Part shown: positions 12,866 through 24,063 of the stretch, in pieces
Layout of the letters: every line of letters starts with the position of its first letter
Numbering within the stretch: the first letter of the stretch is position 1
From: Blasia pusilla
Taxonomy: Eukaryota > Marchantiophyta > Marchantiopsida > Blasiales
Direction of reading: 5' to 3'
Assembly: GCA_050084515.1 (NCBI GenBank)
Contig: CM114273.1
Span: 41,974,001-42,038,000 of the forward strand
DNA length: 64,000 bases
The notes under the pieces: generated by a model
Seen by the model: only the letters and a program-made list of their open reading frames with translations
Databases searched by the model: none
What the model was told of the DNA's origin: nothing
Program-made: the position numbers and the translations under genes

Positions 12866-13598
12866 TTTACGGTTACGTCTTGGACTTCCCCATCCTTCTC
12901 TCTTAGGTGTGCCGAAATGTGTATGCGGGGATCCTATTGATGCCAAGGGTATCCATATTCTCTGATGTGCACATGGTGGAGAACGAACGGCCACATATGA
13001 TATCATTAGAGAGGTGGTAGCATCAGTGGCAGCATCGGTGGCTCGTACTGCAGGATACACCGTTGAGCAAGAGCAACTCCATGTCCTACCTTCAACCACA
13101 CAAGCAACCTCTCGTCGGAGAGTGGATCTTGTTATGTCTCGAGGGGGATTCCGGACACTAGGTGATGTGGTGGTTGCTGATCCAACACTTTCTGACTTGG
13201 TGTGTCGAGCCGCACATACGAAAGGTTTGGCGGCCGAAGTTGCAGCAAGAATCAAGGAGTTAAGTTATGTTGTGAGACATGCAACTAATGGATTTATTCC
13301 TTTTGCAGTGGAAGTATTCGGTCATTTACATGTGTTTTTTGATACTTTCCTGAAAACATGTGCTCACCACTCCCTTGAGAATCATCACCTTGCCCCTTCT
13401 CGTAGTCCTTCTCTCTCGGTAGTTACTACTTATTTTCGGCAATGCATCTCAGTGGCCTTACAACGTGCACAAGCCTTGGCACTGATACATCATGCGGAGG
13501 TGGTGGAGGGTCGCTTGCTTCGTCGTCCATTCACGTCTGACCAACCACTCGTGTTCTTGTCAGATTTTTTTCAGGCTATCAATCGTGTAGCTCGTTGA
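12866..13598 (+). pseudogene. C-terminal CCHC plus PD-(D/E)xK-like nuclease region of non-LTR element
   Basis: The frame reads LRLGLPHPSLLG, then CVCGDPIDAKGIHIL-stop-CAHGGERT. This is a C-x-C...H-x3-C knuckle with one TGA inside it. About 60 residues later comes RRRVDLVMSRGGF followed by LGDVVVADPT, with paired acidic residues spaced as in the restriction-like endonucleases of RLE non-LTR elements. From 13,014 to 13,598 the frame is open and ends at INRVAR. Assignment to the RLE fold is by pattern only. The 28.3 kb copy has Gln where this copy has the stop. Confidence 0.5.
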
Positions 13599-13721
13599 GC
13601 CGGTGTTTGCGTTGGTTTGTTGCCATTTTCTTTTTGCATTCTTGTATGCATTTTTTGACTCCTCTTTTGAATTGTTATTACCTTTCTTTGTCCTCTTTTG
13701 AGGTTTATTTATAATAAAGTG

Positions 13722-13746
13722 GATATATATATATATATATATATAA
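13722..13746. repeat. (TA)n tail of the non-LTR element
   Basis: A run of TA dinucleotides directly follows the TTTATAATAAAGTGG 3' sequence of the element. Microsatellite-like tails are common at non-LTR element 3' ends. Confidence 0.7.
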
Positions 13747-13749
13747 ATT

Positions 13750-14160
13750 AATTACTTGGAAGAGTGGATGGAATGTTATTACTCTTCTAAGATTTAAGAA
13801 AATATAAACTGTATTTAAATTTTGAAAGAAAATTATTATTATTTTTAAAATAATCATGTTAATTCACATTTGATATTTTGGGAAAAGAAATAATTTAGAT
13901 AGAAGAGGGAAATAATCTCTTCAATTAAAATTAAATAATAATTTAATTAGTGGATGTCATTTTGATGGAAAGGGGAAGATAAGTAAGTATTTTTAAAATT
14001 ATTATTTAAAAGTGTAATTATTCATAGGATTTTTGATATTATTTAAATTTTAATGGAAAATAAAATTTCTTTTTTTAAAAATTAAAAAATCATTTTCGCA
14101 CTAAACACCGCCATGCTAACTAATAGCATATAATAAAAGGCTTCATGGGTCATACATGGC
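13750..14160. other. AT-rich intergenic sequence
   Basis: Long A and T runs are present with no open frame of note and no recognisable repeat family. Confidence 0.5.
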
Positions 14161-14213
14161 CTTTTCCCATGTTGGCATGTGGCTGGTTTAATAAGAACTA
14201 CTAATCACGACCC

Positions 14214-14265
14214 GTTTTTTAATATACTATTTGGTGTCAATGCACCAATTAGTATATTAAAAAAC
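14214..14265. repeat. 23-bp inverted repeat (hairpin)
   Basis: Arms 14,214-14,236 and 14,243-14,265 are complementary with a single mismatch around a 6-nt loop. The arm begins GTTTTTTAATATACTA and ends GGTG. It lies in AT-rich DNA with no adjacent gene. It may be the end of a MITE or an isolated palindrome. Confidence 0.85.
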
Positions 14266-14751
14266 ACAATTAATTCCAAATATAAATATAAAAAGAAGTT
14301 AATTTATAAAAAATTATCGTTCCCATTAATGTGCCTAGAAATAAAAGCGAATTTAAAAAGTGATCTTATGAACTGTTTGTTAGCCATTGGAATTATGAAT
14401 GAGATAAGATGTGTAGCGTCTACCCCAGCGGCAATAAAGGACGTGGACCAGACCTCTGCCCATGAATGAATAGTTTGTAGTGAATCAAAATACGGTGGTA
14501 ATAAATGGATGCTCACCCTGACGGTGACTCCCTCAGGAGGACTGGCTGGTTTATGTAGTGTGGGTCTCCAGAATCTTTAGTGCATGGCCTGCATTCATGC
14601 AATCAGCCTTCCAGGTTAGATGGGTTTAGGAAGAATTCAGTGTGGGCGATGGGGGCAGTAGCGGTGTGTTTACGCATGTGCAAGTACAGCAGATGGCAAT
14701 ATACAAGTAGTCTAGATGGGGTGCAAACAGGATAGGCTATCTCTTGGATGG

Positions 14752-14793
14752 AAGAAGTAAGTAAGTAAGTAAACAAACAAACAAACAAACAAA
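14752..14793. repeat. tetranucleotide microsatellite (AAGT)n(AAAC)n
   Basis: AAGTAAGTAAGTAAGTAAAC passes into repeated AAAC units. It is a simple sequence repeat. Confidence 0.9.
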
Positions 14794-14957
14794 CTCTCTC
14801 TATCCAATATGCCAAGAATTTCCACCAAGAGGTACATTAGAAGGGAAGCGAGCGTTTGCATGTATTACAATACCCCTATGATGCGTTTGACATGAGGTGT
14901 CAACCACATAAATATAATTCTTCCATTATACATCACTAGCATAATGCCCTGGTATAA

Positions 14958-15217
14958 TAGGGGGTGTCACAATACCCCCTATCCGGGATCCCCGATCCAG
15001 CTCTCCGGGGGATTCGCCGGATCCCAAATAGGTAGCTACCCGTTCTGGCACTCCTTGGAAGAGTCTTTCTTGCTTGTTTTCATTTCTTCTCGGGAATTAA
15101 GGTTCGTAGGTGACACATGTCCATGTGCAAAACTCCCGCGGGGAGTAGCCGGATGGCTCTCCGGGCCCACCCCCAAACCCGGACGATTCCGGATAACCAT
15201 TAAAATGACACCCCTTA
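14958..15217. mobile_element. 260-bp element with GGGGTGTCA terminal inverted repeats
   Basis: Left end TAGGGGGTGTCA (14,958-14,969) and right end TGACACCCCTTA (15,206-15,217) are inverted copies with one mismatch. The interior is GC-rich with repeated CCGGG blocks, unlike its flanks. No coding capacity and no clear target duplication are visible. It could be a MITE or a remnant of an LTR that starts TGTCAC. Confidence 0.35.
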
Positions 15218-15433
15218 CTGCGGTCCTTTGGGAGGAGTGGGGAGAAAATAATTAGTAACACGTGGAAACTGTAGGCTACCTCATATTCAGAAATAAACCT
15301 CATCTATATATGTGCCTAACAAACTAACTCTACAAGTGAGGCTTACAAAGTGGCCAATGCACACAAGGGAAAATTTAGTAGTCAGGTAAAGTTCACCTTC
15401 GTGAGCTGTATAGCTCCTGAAGTGTCAACGAGT

Positions 15434-15507
15434 TGGCCTGTACAGGGATCGAACCTGTGACCTCCGCGTTATTAGCACGGCGCTCTAACCAACTGAGCTA
15501 ACAGGCC
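15434..15507 (-). tRNA. tRNA-Ile (anticodon AAU), copy 1
   Basis: The reverse complement folds as a 74-nt tRNA. It has a GGCCTGT/ACAGGCC acceptor stem with discriminator A, D-arm GCTCAGTTGGTTAGAGC, anticodon loop CTAATAA with AAT, and T-arm ACAGGTTCGATCCCTGT. No intron is present. The internal A and B boxes are intact and CCA is not encoded, as in eukaryotes. A TTTT stretch for RNA polymerase III termination lies about 60 nt downstream. Confidence 0.97.
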
Positions 15508-15694
15508 ATTTACCTTCACTGGATAGCTAACGTATTTGTATAGATTTACATATAAGGGCTTTTTTCTGAATGCAGTATGCGAAAATGTGAAACAAGAAGA
15601 AATAGGCAATCGTAGTCATACCAACCTCGTCATTGGCCATAGCATCTACGACATCCATATAGATAAAATAATAGTATTAATTCATGTAAAGAGA

Positions 15695-15768
15695 TGGCCT
15701 GTACAGGGATCGAACCTGTGACCTCCGCGTTATTAGCACGGCGCTCTAACCAACTGAGCTAACAGGCC
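15695..15768 (-). tRNA. tRNA-Ile (anticodon AAU), copy 2
   Basis: This 74-nt gene is identical to the copy 261 bp away and has the same orientation. All arms pair, and a TTTT lies about 30 nt downstream on the transcribed strand. The flanks of the two copies differ, so the duplication is not a long recent segmental copy. Confidence 0.97.
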
Positions 15769-15779
15769 ATTTCTGATCT

Positions 15780-16734
15780 CGAAAAGGTTCAAAATTTATT
15801 GATTAAAATCTCATTTCTAAGCCTTACTTGAGATTAGTGAAGTCAGTCCTAGTCTCGATGGCGTCACGAGTCAGGTGAGTTCCGGACGTGGAGTCAGTGA
15901 ACTACGACTTCACTAATCATAAGGTTTCTGTCGAGATGGATCTCTGGTCACTACAGCCTAATTTCTTTCGGCAGATAGTGCCTCGCAGTGCAGAACGCAT
16001 GGTATGGACATGATCATGACGTGAACCTGCATGCTCTCACAACAATCGGAAGGCAGCGTAGAGAATTCATGTGGCACTACTGTCCGATGCTTTTCATGAT
16101 CTATCTAGCTAGTAGATCATGAAAAGCCAACGAATTAGAAGGAATTGTGCCTGGTTTTTCTCGAGAGTCACTGAGGTTTGACCAGAAATTTCTCCGCCAG
16201 TTTCTGCTTGGAATTCTGTGTCAGCACAGCGAACGGGATTCACCTGTTGGACACTAATCGATTATCTTCGTATTTCAGCTTAGCTATAAGGATAGATAGA
16301 GACTTTTCCGCACTTTCTTTGCTATGCGGTCTGTAATAAGTTCGGTTCCACGATACGCACACGCTTCTACGCCACATTACTACTAGTACAGTTACCGGTC
16401 CAGACCTTCCTCTAAAGAGGAAGGTCGCCACGGAAATTCTAGATATATGTGTAGCTGAAAGACTGGTAGAGCTGGTTCTGAATGTGAGAGAAAGTGCTCA
16501 TCAAATCCTCACCTTCCGTAACCAGTGGCGAGGATAGTACTGTGTGAGTACCGATTGCGATGAATTCAAAGCGACTTGAGAGTTGGCCTCTTCCACAAAA
16601 ATTTCGTTAGGACTGTAGATGTTGTTTTGAAAATTCTGGCTTATTATAGAGGAAGGGAATCATGGATGAGCTTCAATCAACGAGGCGGTTTGTGTGTGTG
16701 GCTTCAGATACATCTTTAAAAGGCTATTTTATTT
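15780..16734. other. GC-balanced region without an assigned gene
   Basis: There is no frame with a recognisable motif. The stretch contains the hairpin at 16,090-16,126. Base composition resembles the peroxidase neighbourhoods more than the transposon debris. Confidence 0.45.
16090..16126. repeat. 14-bp perfect inverted repeat
   Basis: Arms CTTTTCATGATCTA (16,090-16,103) and TAGATCATGAAAAG (16,113-16,126) flank a 9-nt loop. It is neither in a gene nor next to a U-tract. Confidence 0.9.
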
Positions 16735-17157
16735 TTGTTGATGAATGAAAATACTGGATTTCAGAGCATTGATCAGGGAGAAACGCTTGATCAAAATTCT
16801 CGCCTAAGGCTCATGAGCAATCTCTCTTCTGGCTCTCTTCTGAGCATGGAGAGTGAAGCAACGAGGGTTTCACAGCTGGAATTGAGTTCGCGCTGCACTC
16901 ACTTCTCATGGCAGACCATGAAGTGCATGAGCACCACATGTATATTCGCGGATCCAAACCTCGGGATCGTTCCAATTCATTTGCATAAGCGGCCGCTATG
17001 GGTGCTGACTAGTCAAGAGAAGCAAGCCGACGTCGTTAACTTACGAAGAAACTCTTGGTTTCGAACGGGTCCAAGTAATCCGGACAGAGGTTGTGGGAAA
17101 ATCACAATTTATGATAAAAAAATTGAGATGTTTTGGTATGAAGGTGCAGAAAAGTGA
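16735..17157 (+). CDS. possible hypothetical protein, 140 codons
   Basis: This is an ATG-to-TGA frame, one of the longest outside the peroxidases and retroelements. The product begins MLMNENTGFQSIDQG, is Ser/Arg-rich in the first half, and has no signal peptide, membrane segment or recognised motif. Codon use gives no strong support. A chance frame or one exon of an unrecognised gene are both possible. It is recorded only because nothing else explains this stretch. Confidence 0.15.
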   Translation: MLMNENTGFQSIDQGETLDQNSRLRLMSNLSSGSLLSMESEATRVSQLELSSRCTHFSWQTMKCMSTTCIFADPNLGIVPIHLHKRPLWVLTSQEKQADVVNLRRNSWFRTGPSNPDRGCGKITIYDKKIEMFWYEGAEK

Positions 17158-17159
17158 GA

Positions 17160-19730
17160 GCCGTCAGCTTTTGCACGAGTGGAAGACTCGTTGATCATAG
17201 TTTTCAACAAATTTTACGACCACTCGGAATGAATTGTGACCCAGGATGGTTCGAAGGCGATTGAAGTGGATCTCCTAAACTTTATCCCAAACCCCTGTTA
17301 ACATTCTGTCTGAACCGTCGAGCGAACAACCATCGCTAGGTACGTCGATGATCAAAATTCATGTGTTCTATCTACTATTCTCCCTGTGTTCATACATTCT
17401 AGACATGATGAAAAAGGGTTCTTAACAGTTGGAGACAACCTGCAGCAGTTTCCCAGGAATCTATTTGTTCAAAATAAAAGGTTCAATTCTGTTTGCGAGC
17501 GCGAGTGACTCTTTTTACAGTTTGTCCTCTTCATCGGCCCCCGATAGATAGCGATTATTCATTTTGTGATTTCATGTTCATGTGCTCTGTAGGCCCACTA
17601 GCAGATGACATGCAATACGAGTTGGAGCTGAAGATACGCTCAGCGTTGCCGAGACTGTCATAGATGACTACCGATCAAGTGAAGGGCAACCTTTCAAGGC
17701 GCACGAACGTGTCCATAACTCTACTTATGCTGATTGGAAGCCAAGTGTGTATGGGTGCGGTACAGATGCTTCTGAAGAGGACAACCTGAATTAGACGTAA
17801 TCCATTCCAAGCCTTTAGCCAGGCATAGTGTGAAGCTATGTAAACTGGTAAAAAATCGTGAATTCTTAACTACACCACACTACCAAACGCGAACGGGATC
17901 CGAGCTACGGTGGGTTTATGTGGGCCGTTTTGTTAATCCACACCAATCCACTCACCACGCTAAGCAGCATATCTCAAGGTCCACACCGATCCAAGTAACA
18001 TGCAGTTCGCCTGCAGTCTCACCACACCATAAGCGCCAGAATTTATGAAAGAAAATGAATTTGCGAATGTCCCTGAAGGTTTTTTTTAAAAAACTTTGTA
18101 CCCTTTAAGATCTATACGTACTTCCGATGGGTTCCCCATGCGTATGTCCGGTGTGCTTCCCTTGCGTTTTTCCCTTCAGATCTTTAGATAATCATGCGCG
18201 CAAGTGCCTAGAAAGTCTCGAACAAATGGCAAGCTCCAGCACCAAACGTGACTTCATGACCCTCGCAAAATCATCTTAGAGTGTTCACGGCTACCGAAAC
18301 TCGTAGTTTTTCCTCGCGACTCTCGACAATGACAAAAGACCACTTCCACGACAATTACACTGCAACTACACAAACCGAATCAGTCACAAATTAGTTGGAA
18401 GTGGGAGAGAATCCCTTGCCACATCTTCCTCTTGGTCCGCTGGAACCGAACAGATCATATGCGCTTTACATGCAGTTGTTGAAAATCAGATTGCGATTCC
18501 AGCTAGATCGAAGCAGAGGTTCGATTTTAAATTCAGTTCTAGGTGCACGTCGATCTTGAAATCAATGAGGCTGTACTGTAATAAGATTACGAGTACCTGG
18601 AGTTTAGAGCGATGGGATCATGCTTGCAAGTGTTGGGGGAAGGGAAGACGAAGAAGGGCAAGAGAAGCACGTTTCACGATCACATATTGAGATTGGAGCA
18701 TGGAAACCTCATTGCGTCGGTATAATCTCTCATCGCGTTGTTACGTTTCTCTGGCGTATTTCTAACGCTCTTTGACGTCATGGAGATTTAAGAGCTCAGA
18801 CGACTTCTGTCACTTCTCCTCTCTGCCAATATTAGCTATGTAATTATCGAGGGTTTCGAGTTTCTCGTCCACCAGTCAAAAAACAGGCGAATGCTTACGA
18901 TTCCTCTGAGGAGAAGGGTACAGACGTTTGACTGAAATACTTCTTCTCTTTGAAGTTCACCATCTCCAAAAGGAGCAAATCAATAAGCAACTTCCTCCAT
19001 TCAAGCCCCTGAGCGCTTCCTCTCGATCAGAAGGGTGTGGCTACGTTGCTCGCCAAGGCCCACCACTTCGGTCACGATTGGTTCAGAGTGACGACCACTC
19101 CAACACTCCAAAAGACGCGATAATCTTTCACTTTTCTCATCTCGAAAAGCAGCAGTATCAGGAGCCTTCATGAGGAATCCGATCAGGAGACTTCATAGGA
19201 GTCGACGTATGCATCTGCATTGGACGTGCGCATACGTGCATGGTGACGGGGAAAAGTACATCCGGTTTATCAGCCTAGCTCCGGATTTCAGCACCCCAAA
19301 TTGGACACAACCACTACGTCTCTCGCACCCTGGAAGAAACCGTCCTCGGGTTCTGCTTTCAACAACACCAGAACCTTCAGATCTTGCCTCTTCAGGATCA
19401 CCATATGTCCAGTAGTGTACACACATGAATGAACGCAAATGGCCTGTGTACGATATCGACTATCTATTATCTATCTCATCGATGACAGCCGTGGTGCTCC
19501 TGAATCTCACCTGAATAATGGTTTCATGGAGTATCCTCACGGCCACTGTTATTTAACCAGATGAACGGTATTACTCGTATGCGCAAGATCGAACTAAACA
19601 TCGTGAATCGAAATTAAGATAATTGCTATATGGGAGCTCGGCCTAGAGTGATTGATTCCCCTTTTCTCCTCATATCCAGTTTGGTGTTTTCAGATCCACT
19701 TTATTCTTTGAGTCTTCCTTTTTCGACAGA
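17160..19730. other. GC-balanced region without an assigned gene
   Basis: Short frames such as 18,928-19,173 (+) and 19,170-19,415 (+) show no domain. No repeat family is recognised. It may contain regulatory or non-coding transcripts, but the sequence does not show it. Confidence 0.4.
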
Positions 19731-19734
19731 TTCA

Positions 19735-19760
19735 TCCTTGGGTTTTTTAACCCAAGGATT
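19735..19760. repeat. hairpin ATCCTTGGGTT/AACCCAAGGAT, copy 1
   Basis: Eleven-base perfect arms surround a TTTT loop and are preceded by GATTC. A near-identical hairpin with the same GGATTCATCC-type lead is about 1.05 kb downstream. Confidence 0.85.
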
Positions 19761-19839
19761 CACGCACATGAATCCGCGAATAAAATGGATAGAGGCTAAA
19801 GAGAACTTCAAGTGCTAGACTCCTACGAAAGACCGGTGT

Positions 19840-20780
19840 AATATAATGTCTACATCAAAAATTCAAATTTCAAAAAAAAAGAGTATATTTTTTGTAAATT
19901 ACATCGGTTATTTTTGTTCAATTTTTTTCTAAATGGTGTTTGGATAAACAAAGGATTGTGATAAATTATAATAATTTATTTTAGAAAAAATTAAATACTT
20001 ACTAGATAGCTTTGGGTTATTTTAAAAAGTACTTCAATTTCTTGTAGTTTGGATCAACTTTTTGAGGATCTAATGCTCGTAGTCTCCTGTGGAACCTTCC
20101 TAGATCCTAGGAAGTGTATGTTGTATTCCACTTAGTGCGAGATTCCATAGACAGTTTTGTCATGTTAAAGGATGAAAATCTTTAATAAATCATTTCTTAA
20201 TTCTCTTAGGATAAATTCTAATGAATGTGGGATGATGATACTATAAACATGAAGTATTTTTTTCAATGCTTGTTAAGTTCCTAGACTTAAGTTTGCACTT
20301 CAACCTTCTTAGGCTAGGTAGTACTTACAATTATCTTACAAGGTTGGAAAGGTATGGAAATCCTATTAAGATGCATAAGTATGCATAATCCCATTCCAAG
20401 TGCACAGTAATTCCCTCAATAAATATTGAAATGAAAGTGAATGGGAGTCTTCAATGAACAACCTTTAGGCATCTTCCCAAGTGAATGGGGACCAGGATAG
20501 AAATCTACAATACTTAAATCTTAGTCTACTAAGAAAAAAAAAGGTAAACTTTGGGCCAACACCTAAAGCATCTCCTCACGACCAAACTTGAGTTTTGTAA
20601 CATTTGTGTTCTCTTCTAAAAACCTACCTCAATATGGAATCTATCTTCTATTCAAGAAACCCCTCCTTAAGCAGCAACACATGGTCATGACATATTAGGA
20701 AGCGAATAAGGCTCCGTGAAGGCCAAAATTGGAACTAAACTAATGCTTTGTCTAAGCCTTTATTATTTGAGTAAATCGCG
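19840..20780. other. AT-rich insert-like segment between two matching hairpins
   Basis: Composition drops sharply to AT-rich here, and the segment is bounded by the two CCTTGGGTT hairpins. No coding capacity is visible. Confidence 0.4.
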
Positions 20781-20788
20781 CGGATTCA

Positions 20789-20812
20789 TCCTTGGGTTTT
20801 CTAACCCAAGGT
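20789..20812. repeat. hairpin CCTTGGGTT/AACCCAAGG, copy 2
   Basis: This has the same stem as copy 1 with a TTCT loop, and the same GGATTCATCC lead-in. Confidence 0.8.
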
Positions 20813-20819
20813 TGGGTTA

Positions 20820-23390
20820 GTTAATAGTGATCCCTCTCCAAAATTCTTCTCTAAAATAAGAAGAAATATTTTACTTTCTCCTTACAAGTTTGGAAAGACT
20901 AGAGACTATAGCACAATCAGCAACTCCTCCCCGTGTAGAATAATAGGTCATGTTTTTGAATTCGGGTGGGATGGTCTGCTTTTGCCCAAGTTTCCCTCCC
21001 TGATTAACTCGACTCCCACCATTCATGGCCTAACCCGAGGGAATAGGCGCGAGGCTCTTTAGATATGCACGCTTACTTGCAAGTTTTGTAGAGCTAATTG
21101 AGAGAATGAATAGCAAGGACCACATCTTGGGAAGCTTGCAATTTATCTCTATTCCATGATTGGTTGTTGCCAACATAAACGAAAAAGAAGATAGATATTG
21201 CCTTCCCAGAGGCATATTAGTCTTTGTTCATATTCTTATTACATAAAAAAAACAAAAAGTTTTTTTCCTAGGTGCCATACTCTACCTACCTGTGCAATAA
21301 CTAGAATTGTACATTTTCGTATACAAGTATACGAAAGTGTACAAATCGAAGGAATCTATATTATTATCAAATACCTTTCAATTGCAATTGGACAACAACA
21401 AAAAGTTTCAATAAAAAGTTTCATAAAAATAATAATTTGTGTACGATATATTAATCTTTTCGCGCACCTCTTATTTCCCGGTGATCCCATAGGCGCCTTA
21501 CCTTTACCAGTTGGAACTAACAAACCTTTCGCGCAAGCTAAACTTGTCTGGTCGCACATGCGCCGCACCGCGTCCAAAATGGATGCGGACCTTGCTTCTA
21601 GTTAGCCCGCACACGAGAATGCCCACCGATCGAGTGAACATGAAGGGGCCGCAGTTCGGGAACGCCTGAGAGTCAGTTCACCGCTGCACTTCTCTGTTGG
21701 AGTCGGCAGTGGCAGTTGCGAGGACCGGAGTCGACTGTTTGAAGCTGCGCGTGGAGATCGGATCACGAAAAAGAGCATAAACAGTTCAACGTTGTAAGCG
21801 AATTCGCATACCTGATATTCATTGAATCCCCTCATTCCTCCTCATTTCAAGGATCTTTTGCCGACATTCCGACGGAGATAGCAGAAATGTCATACTGAAC
21901 ATACTGTCTGTCATGCACGCACGTCTTGGAACAAGTAGCTCCCATATGGAGCGTGCTTGCTATTGGTTGTCGCAGAGGTGCCCGATCTCCATCCATCTGG
22001 AACTCATCGCTCTCTCGGGGGGTGTTGACTAGTGCGTACACATAATGCTGAAGGAAGATGATCTGATACCTTTTCGGTCGACCTTATCTGAACCTGAATC
22101 GAATGAGATCGGAGTGAGCGAGCCTTGACGAATTCTCCCAAAAGTAGGCGAAGCCCAGTACTTGCGAAGTTGCGAGACAGCCCTCTCTGGGTTCGAATAA
22201 TGGGGCACTCGCTTTGAACGACGTGCGATGGGATGTGGACTTTGCCCGATCGAGCTGGAGTGCTGGCTACTTAGAGATCAGTCGAGCAAAAGCAACCCCC
22301 GACATTGCTGCGCCTCTGCCATTGGCGGGAGGCCGCCTTTCGATCGTCCCATCGCCCAGAATAGAAGTAGATGGGATCGAGAAAACCGACTCGTTCTGCC
22401 GATGACATAAGAGCGCAAAAAGGTTAGTGCGCAGTGGAGGAGTGAGGGTTGGAATGTGACGTAGTCATATCATTCGAGGAAGTGCGTGCCTCAACTTATG
22501 GAGCGGGACGGGAGAAGAAGTCATCCACGAAGCTACAAATTTAAATTTAGGAGGGACAATGTGAAAACTGACAGATATTTTCAAACCTCATGGACAACTT
22601 TCAATTGAAAGGGGTCGAGTATTTACTATTTTCGAAAAGGAGCCTTTTCTTGAAGAAGAAATATTCGATAATATGGGTATCTAAAGTAAGAAAAAGCAAT
22701 TGTGGAAACTAACTTGAAAGATAAAAAGGATCCCAAAACATTTTCATTCTACCCACAAATATCTTCATTAAATATCTTCTTCATTCTAAGAGAGAAAAGT
22801 ATGATGTTACTACTAAACCCGTATAGTTCTTTTTGAGTATGAAAGATCAACGTAATCAAAAGAAGTGAAGCTTTCGGAAGGAAGAAACGACGCTTAATGG
22901 GTTTTTTTTGCAAATTTAATGAGATTTCCAAAACTGGCAGGAAATGTGATCCCACTAAGAAAAAATATTATAATTGTCCTCATTTCAAATCGGTGATTGA
23001 GAAGAGGGATTGAATGGAATTGAAATCATCCTCTAATCGAAATAAGAAAATTCTATGTATTCATATTCACTCCGTATTTTCATTTCATCCATCCTTCTCT
23101 TTTTTTGTGATCTTGAATTTTGTTCACGCTTTGAGTCCTCTCTTTTAGACAAGATTCAATGGAATATTCAAGATCAATTTTTTGAGAAAAGTTACGAAAT
23201 ATATGGGCTATTAGATACTCTATCACAAAAGAAAAAAAATTAGATGCCATATCAATGATTGGAGTCTAGATGGGAGAATATTATATTTTTTCTTCATCTT
23301 GAGACTTACAGGTGGGCCAAATATTTTTGGAATACCTAAAAAAATTCATTTGGAAAAGTCTACCTATTATATGCCATTGGGCAAGAATTC
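20820..23390. other. mixed intergenic region, no assigned gene
   Basis: 21.6-22.5 kb is GC-balanced and the rest is AT-rich. A palindrome TTCGTATAC..GTATACGAA lies at about 21,316-21,338. Frames of 60-135 codons, such as 21,198-21,605 (+), show no recognisable domain. Confidence 0.4.
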
Positions 23391-23394
23391 GGCC

Positions 23395-23620
23395 GCGTAT
23401 CCGTCCCATGGACATACTTGTCCATTTCCGTGCAACCTTGGCCAGATGCGCGCAAGGACCGCAAGAAGGACACGGGCCAAGATGGCATGCGGGTAGGGTG
23501 AGCCTGGGTGTGGGATGTGGGAAGTCGGTCGGGCACAGACATATCCGACCCTAGGATAGACATAAGTGCGTGGATATGGACAAGTCTGCGGACATAGACT
23601 TTGTCCACTGGCAACCTTGA
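23395..23620. repeat. dispersed GTCCATGGAC-type repeat, copy at 23.4 kb
   Basis: The segment has CCCATGGACATACTTGTCC, CCGTGCAACCTTGG, GGATAGACATAAGTGCGTGG and GACTTTGTCCACTGGCAACC in order. Similar phrases recur at about 26.6-27.0, 36.4-36.75, 37.3-37.8, 40.9-41.6 and 47.0-47.3 kb. No coding capacity is visible. Confidence 0.6.
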
Positions 23621-23639
23621 TGGCTTGTCAAAGGCTTCA

Positions 23640-24063
23640 TATAACTTATGCAACTCTCAATTACCCAAACACATATTAGAGCTTGGATTAGTGTTTCATG
23701 TGCCTCATGGCTAGCGCCTGTCTTGACTTTCCATTTAGTGTCTCATGGTTGTCTTGCCGCCTTTTTGCATTTCGTAACTAGTCTTGTGGTGTCTTGCCCA
23801 TCTTGATTGCTTCTTGCCCTTGACTCGGTGCTTGTCCCCAAGGTCTCAAACCTTGCTTTTTATAGCTTTGTCTCCTCGAGTAGCTATGCCCTTACTTGCC
23901 TACGGCATGTAACAAGATACGTGCGTGTCTTGCCTAATGTTTAGTCTCGAGGGGTCAATTTCGTGGCCCTACTTAGTCTTATGACTAACTAGTCTAGGTT
24001 TCCACTTTTTTGGGTCATACCAAGGTCATGATCATGACTTACTTCCCAAGTCCCTACCAGCGT
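23640..24063. other. unclassified repeat-like sequence hosting a solo LTR
   Basis: The C/T-rich text with repeated GTCTTG words, such as GTGTCTTGCCCATCTTG, looks like part of an older LTR or other repeat. The solo LTR inserted at its 3' side. Confidence 0.35.

Larger units (their letters stand above)
10021..13745 (+). mobile_element. degenerate non-LTR retrotransposon, copy 1
   Basis: Successive frames on the plus strand, broken by stops and frameshifts, read in order as: a Pro-rich stretch; a CCHC-like finger (CIPCGKEF...HQRYC, about 10,527-10,590); a reverse transcriptase domain (about 11.36-12.2 kb); a long linker; and a C-terminal CCHC plus nuclease-like domain (12.87-13.6 kb). A (TA)n tail lies at 13,722-13,746. 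No LTRs are seen. This is the layout of a LINE-type element with its endonuclease after the RT, as in RLE-bearing clades such as R2 and its relatives. It is inactive: stops interrupt several motifs. The 5' boundary is uncertain. Confidence 0.72.

Noticed and set aside
12749-13255. 168-codon minus frame
   Set aside because: It is antisense to the well-supported C-terminal frame of the non-LTR element.
14958-15217. Full LTR retrotransposon at 15 kb
   Set aside because: Only one 260-bp unit with short inverted ends is present. No second LTR, primer site or coding region is visible, so it is kept as a low-confidence element only.
22560-23270. Possible plastid or mitochondrial insertion because of AT-rich, A/G-rich text
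   Set aside because: No organellar gene or recognisable organelle sequence could be identified, so the idea lacks support.
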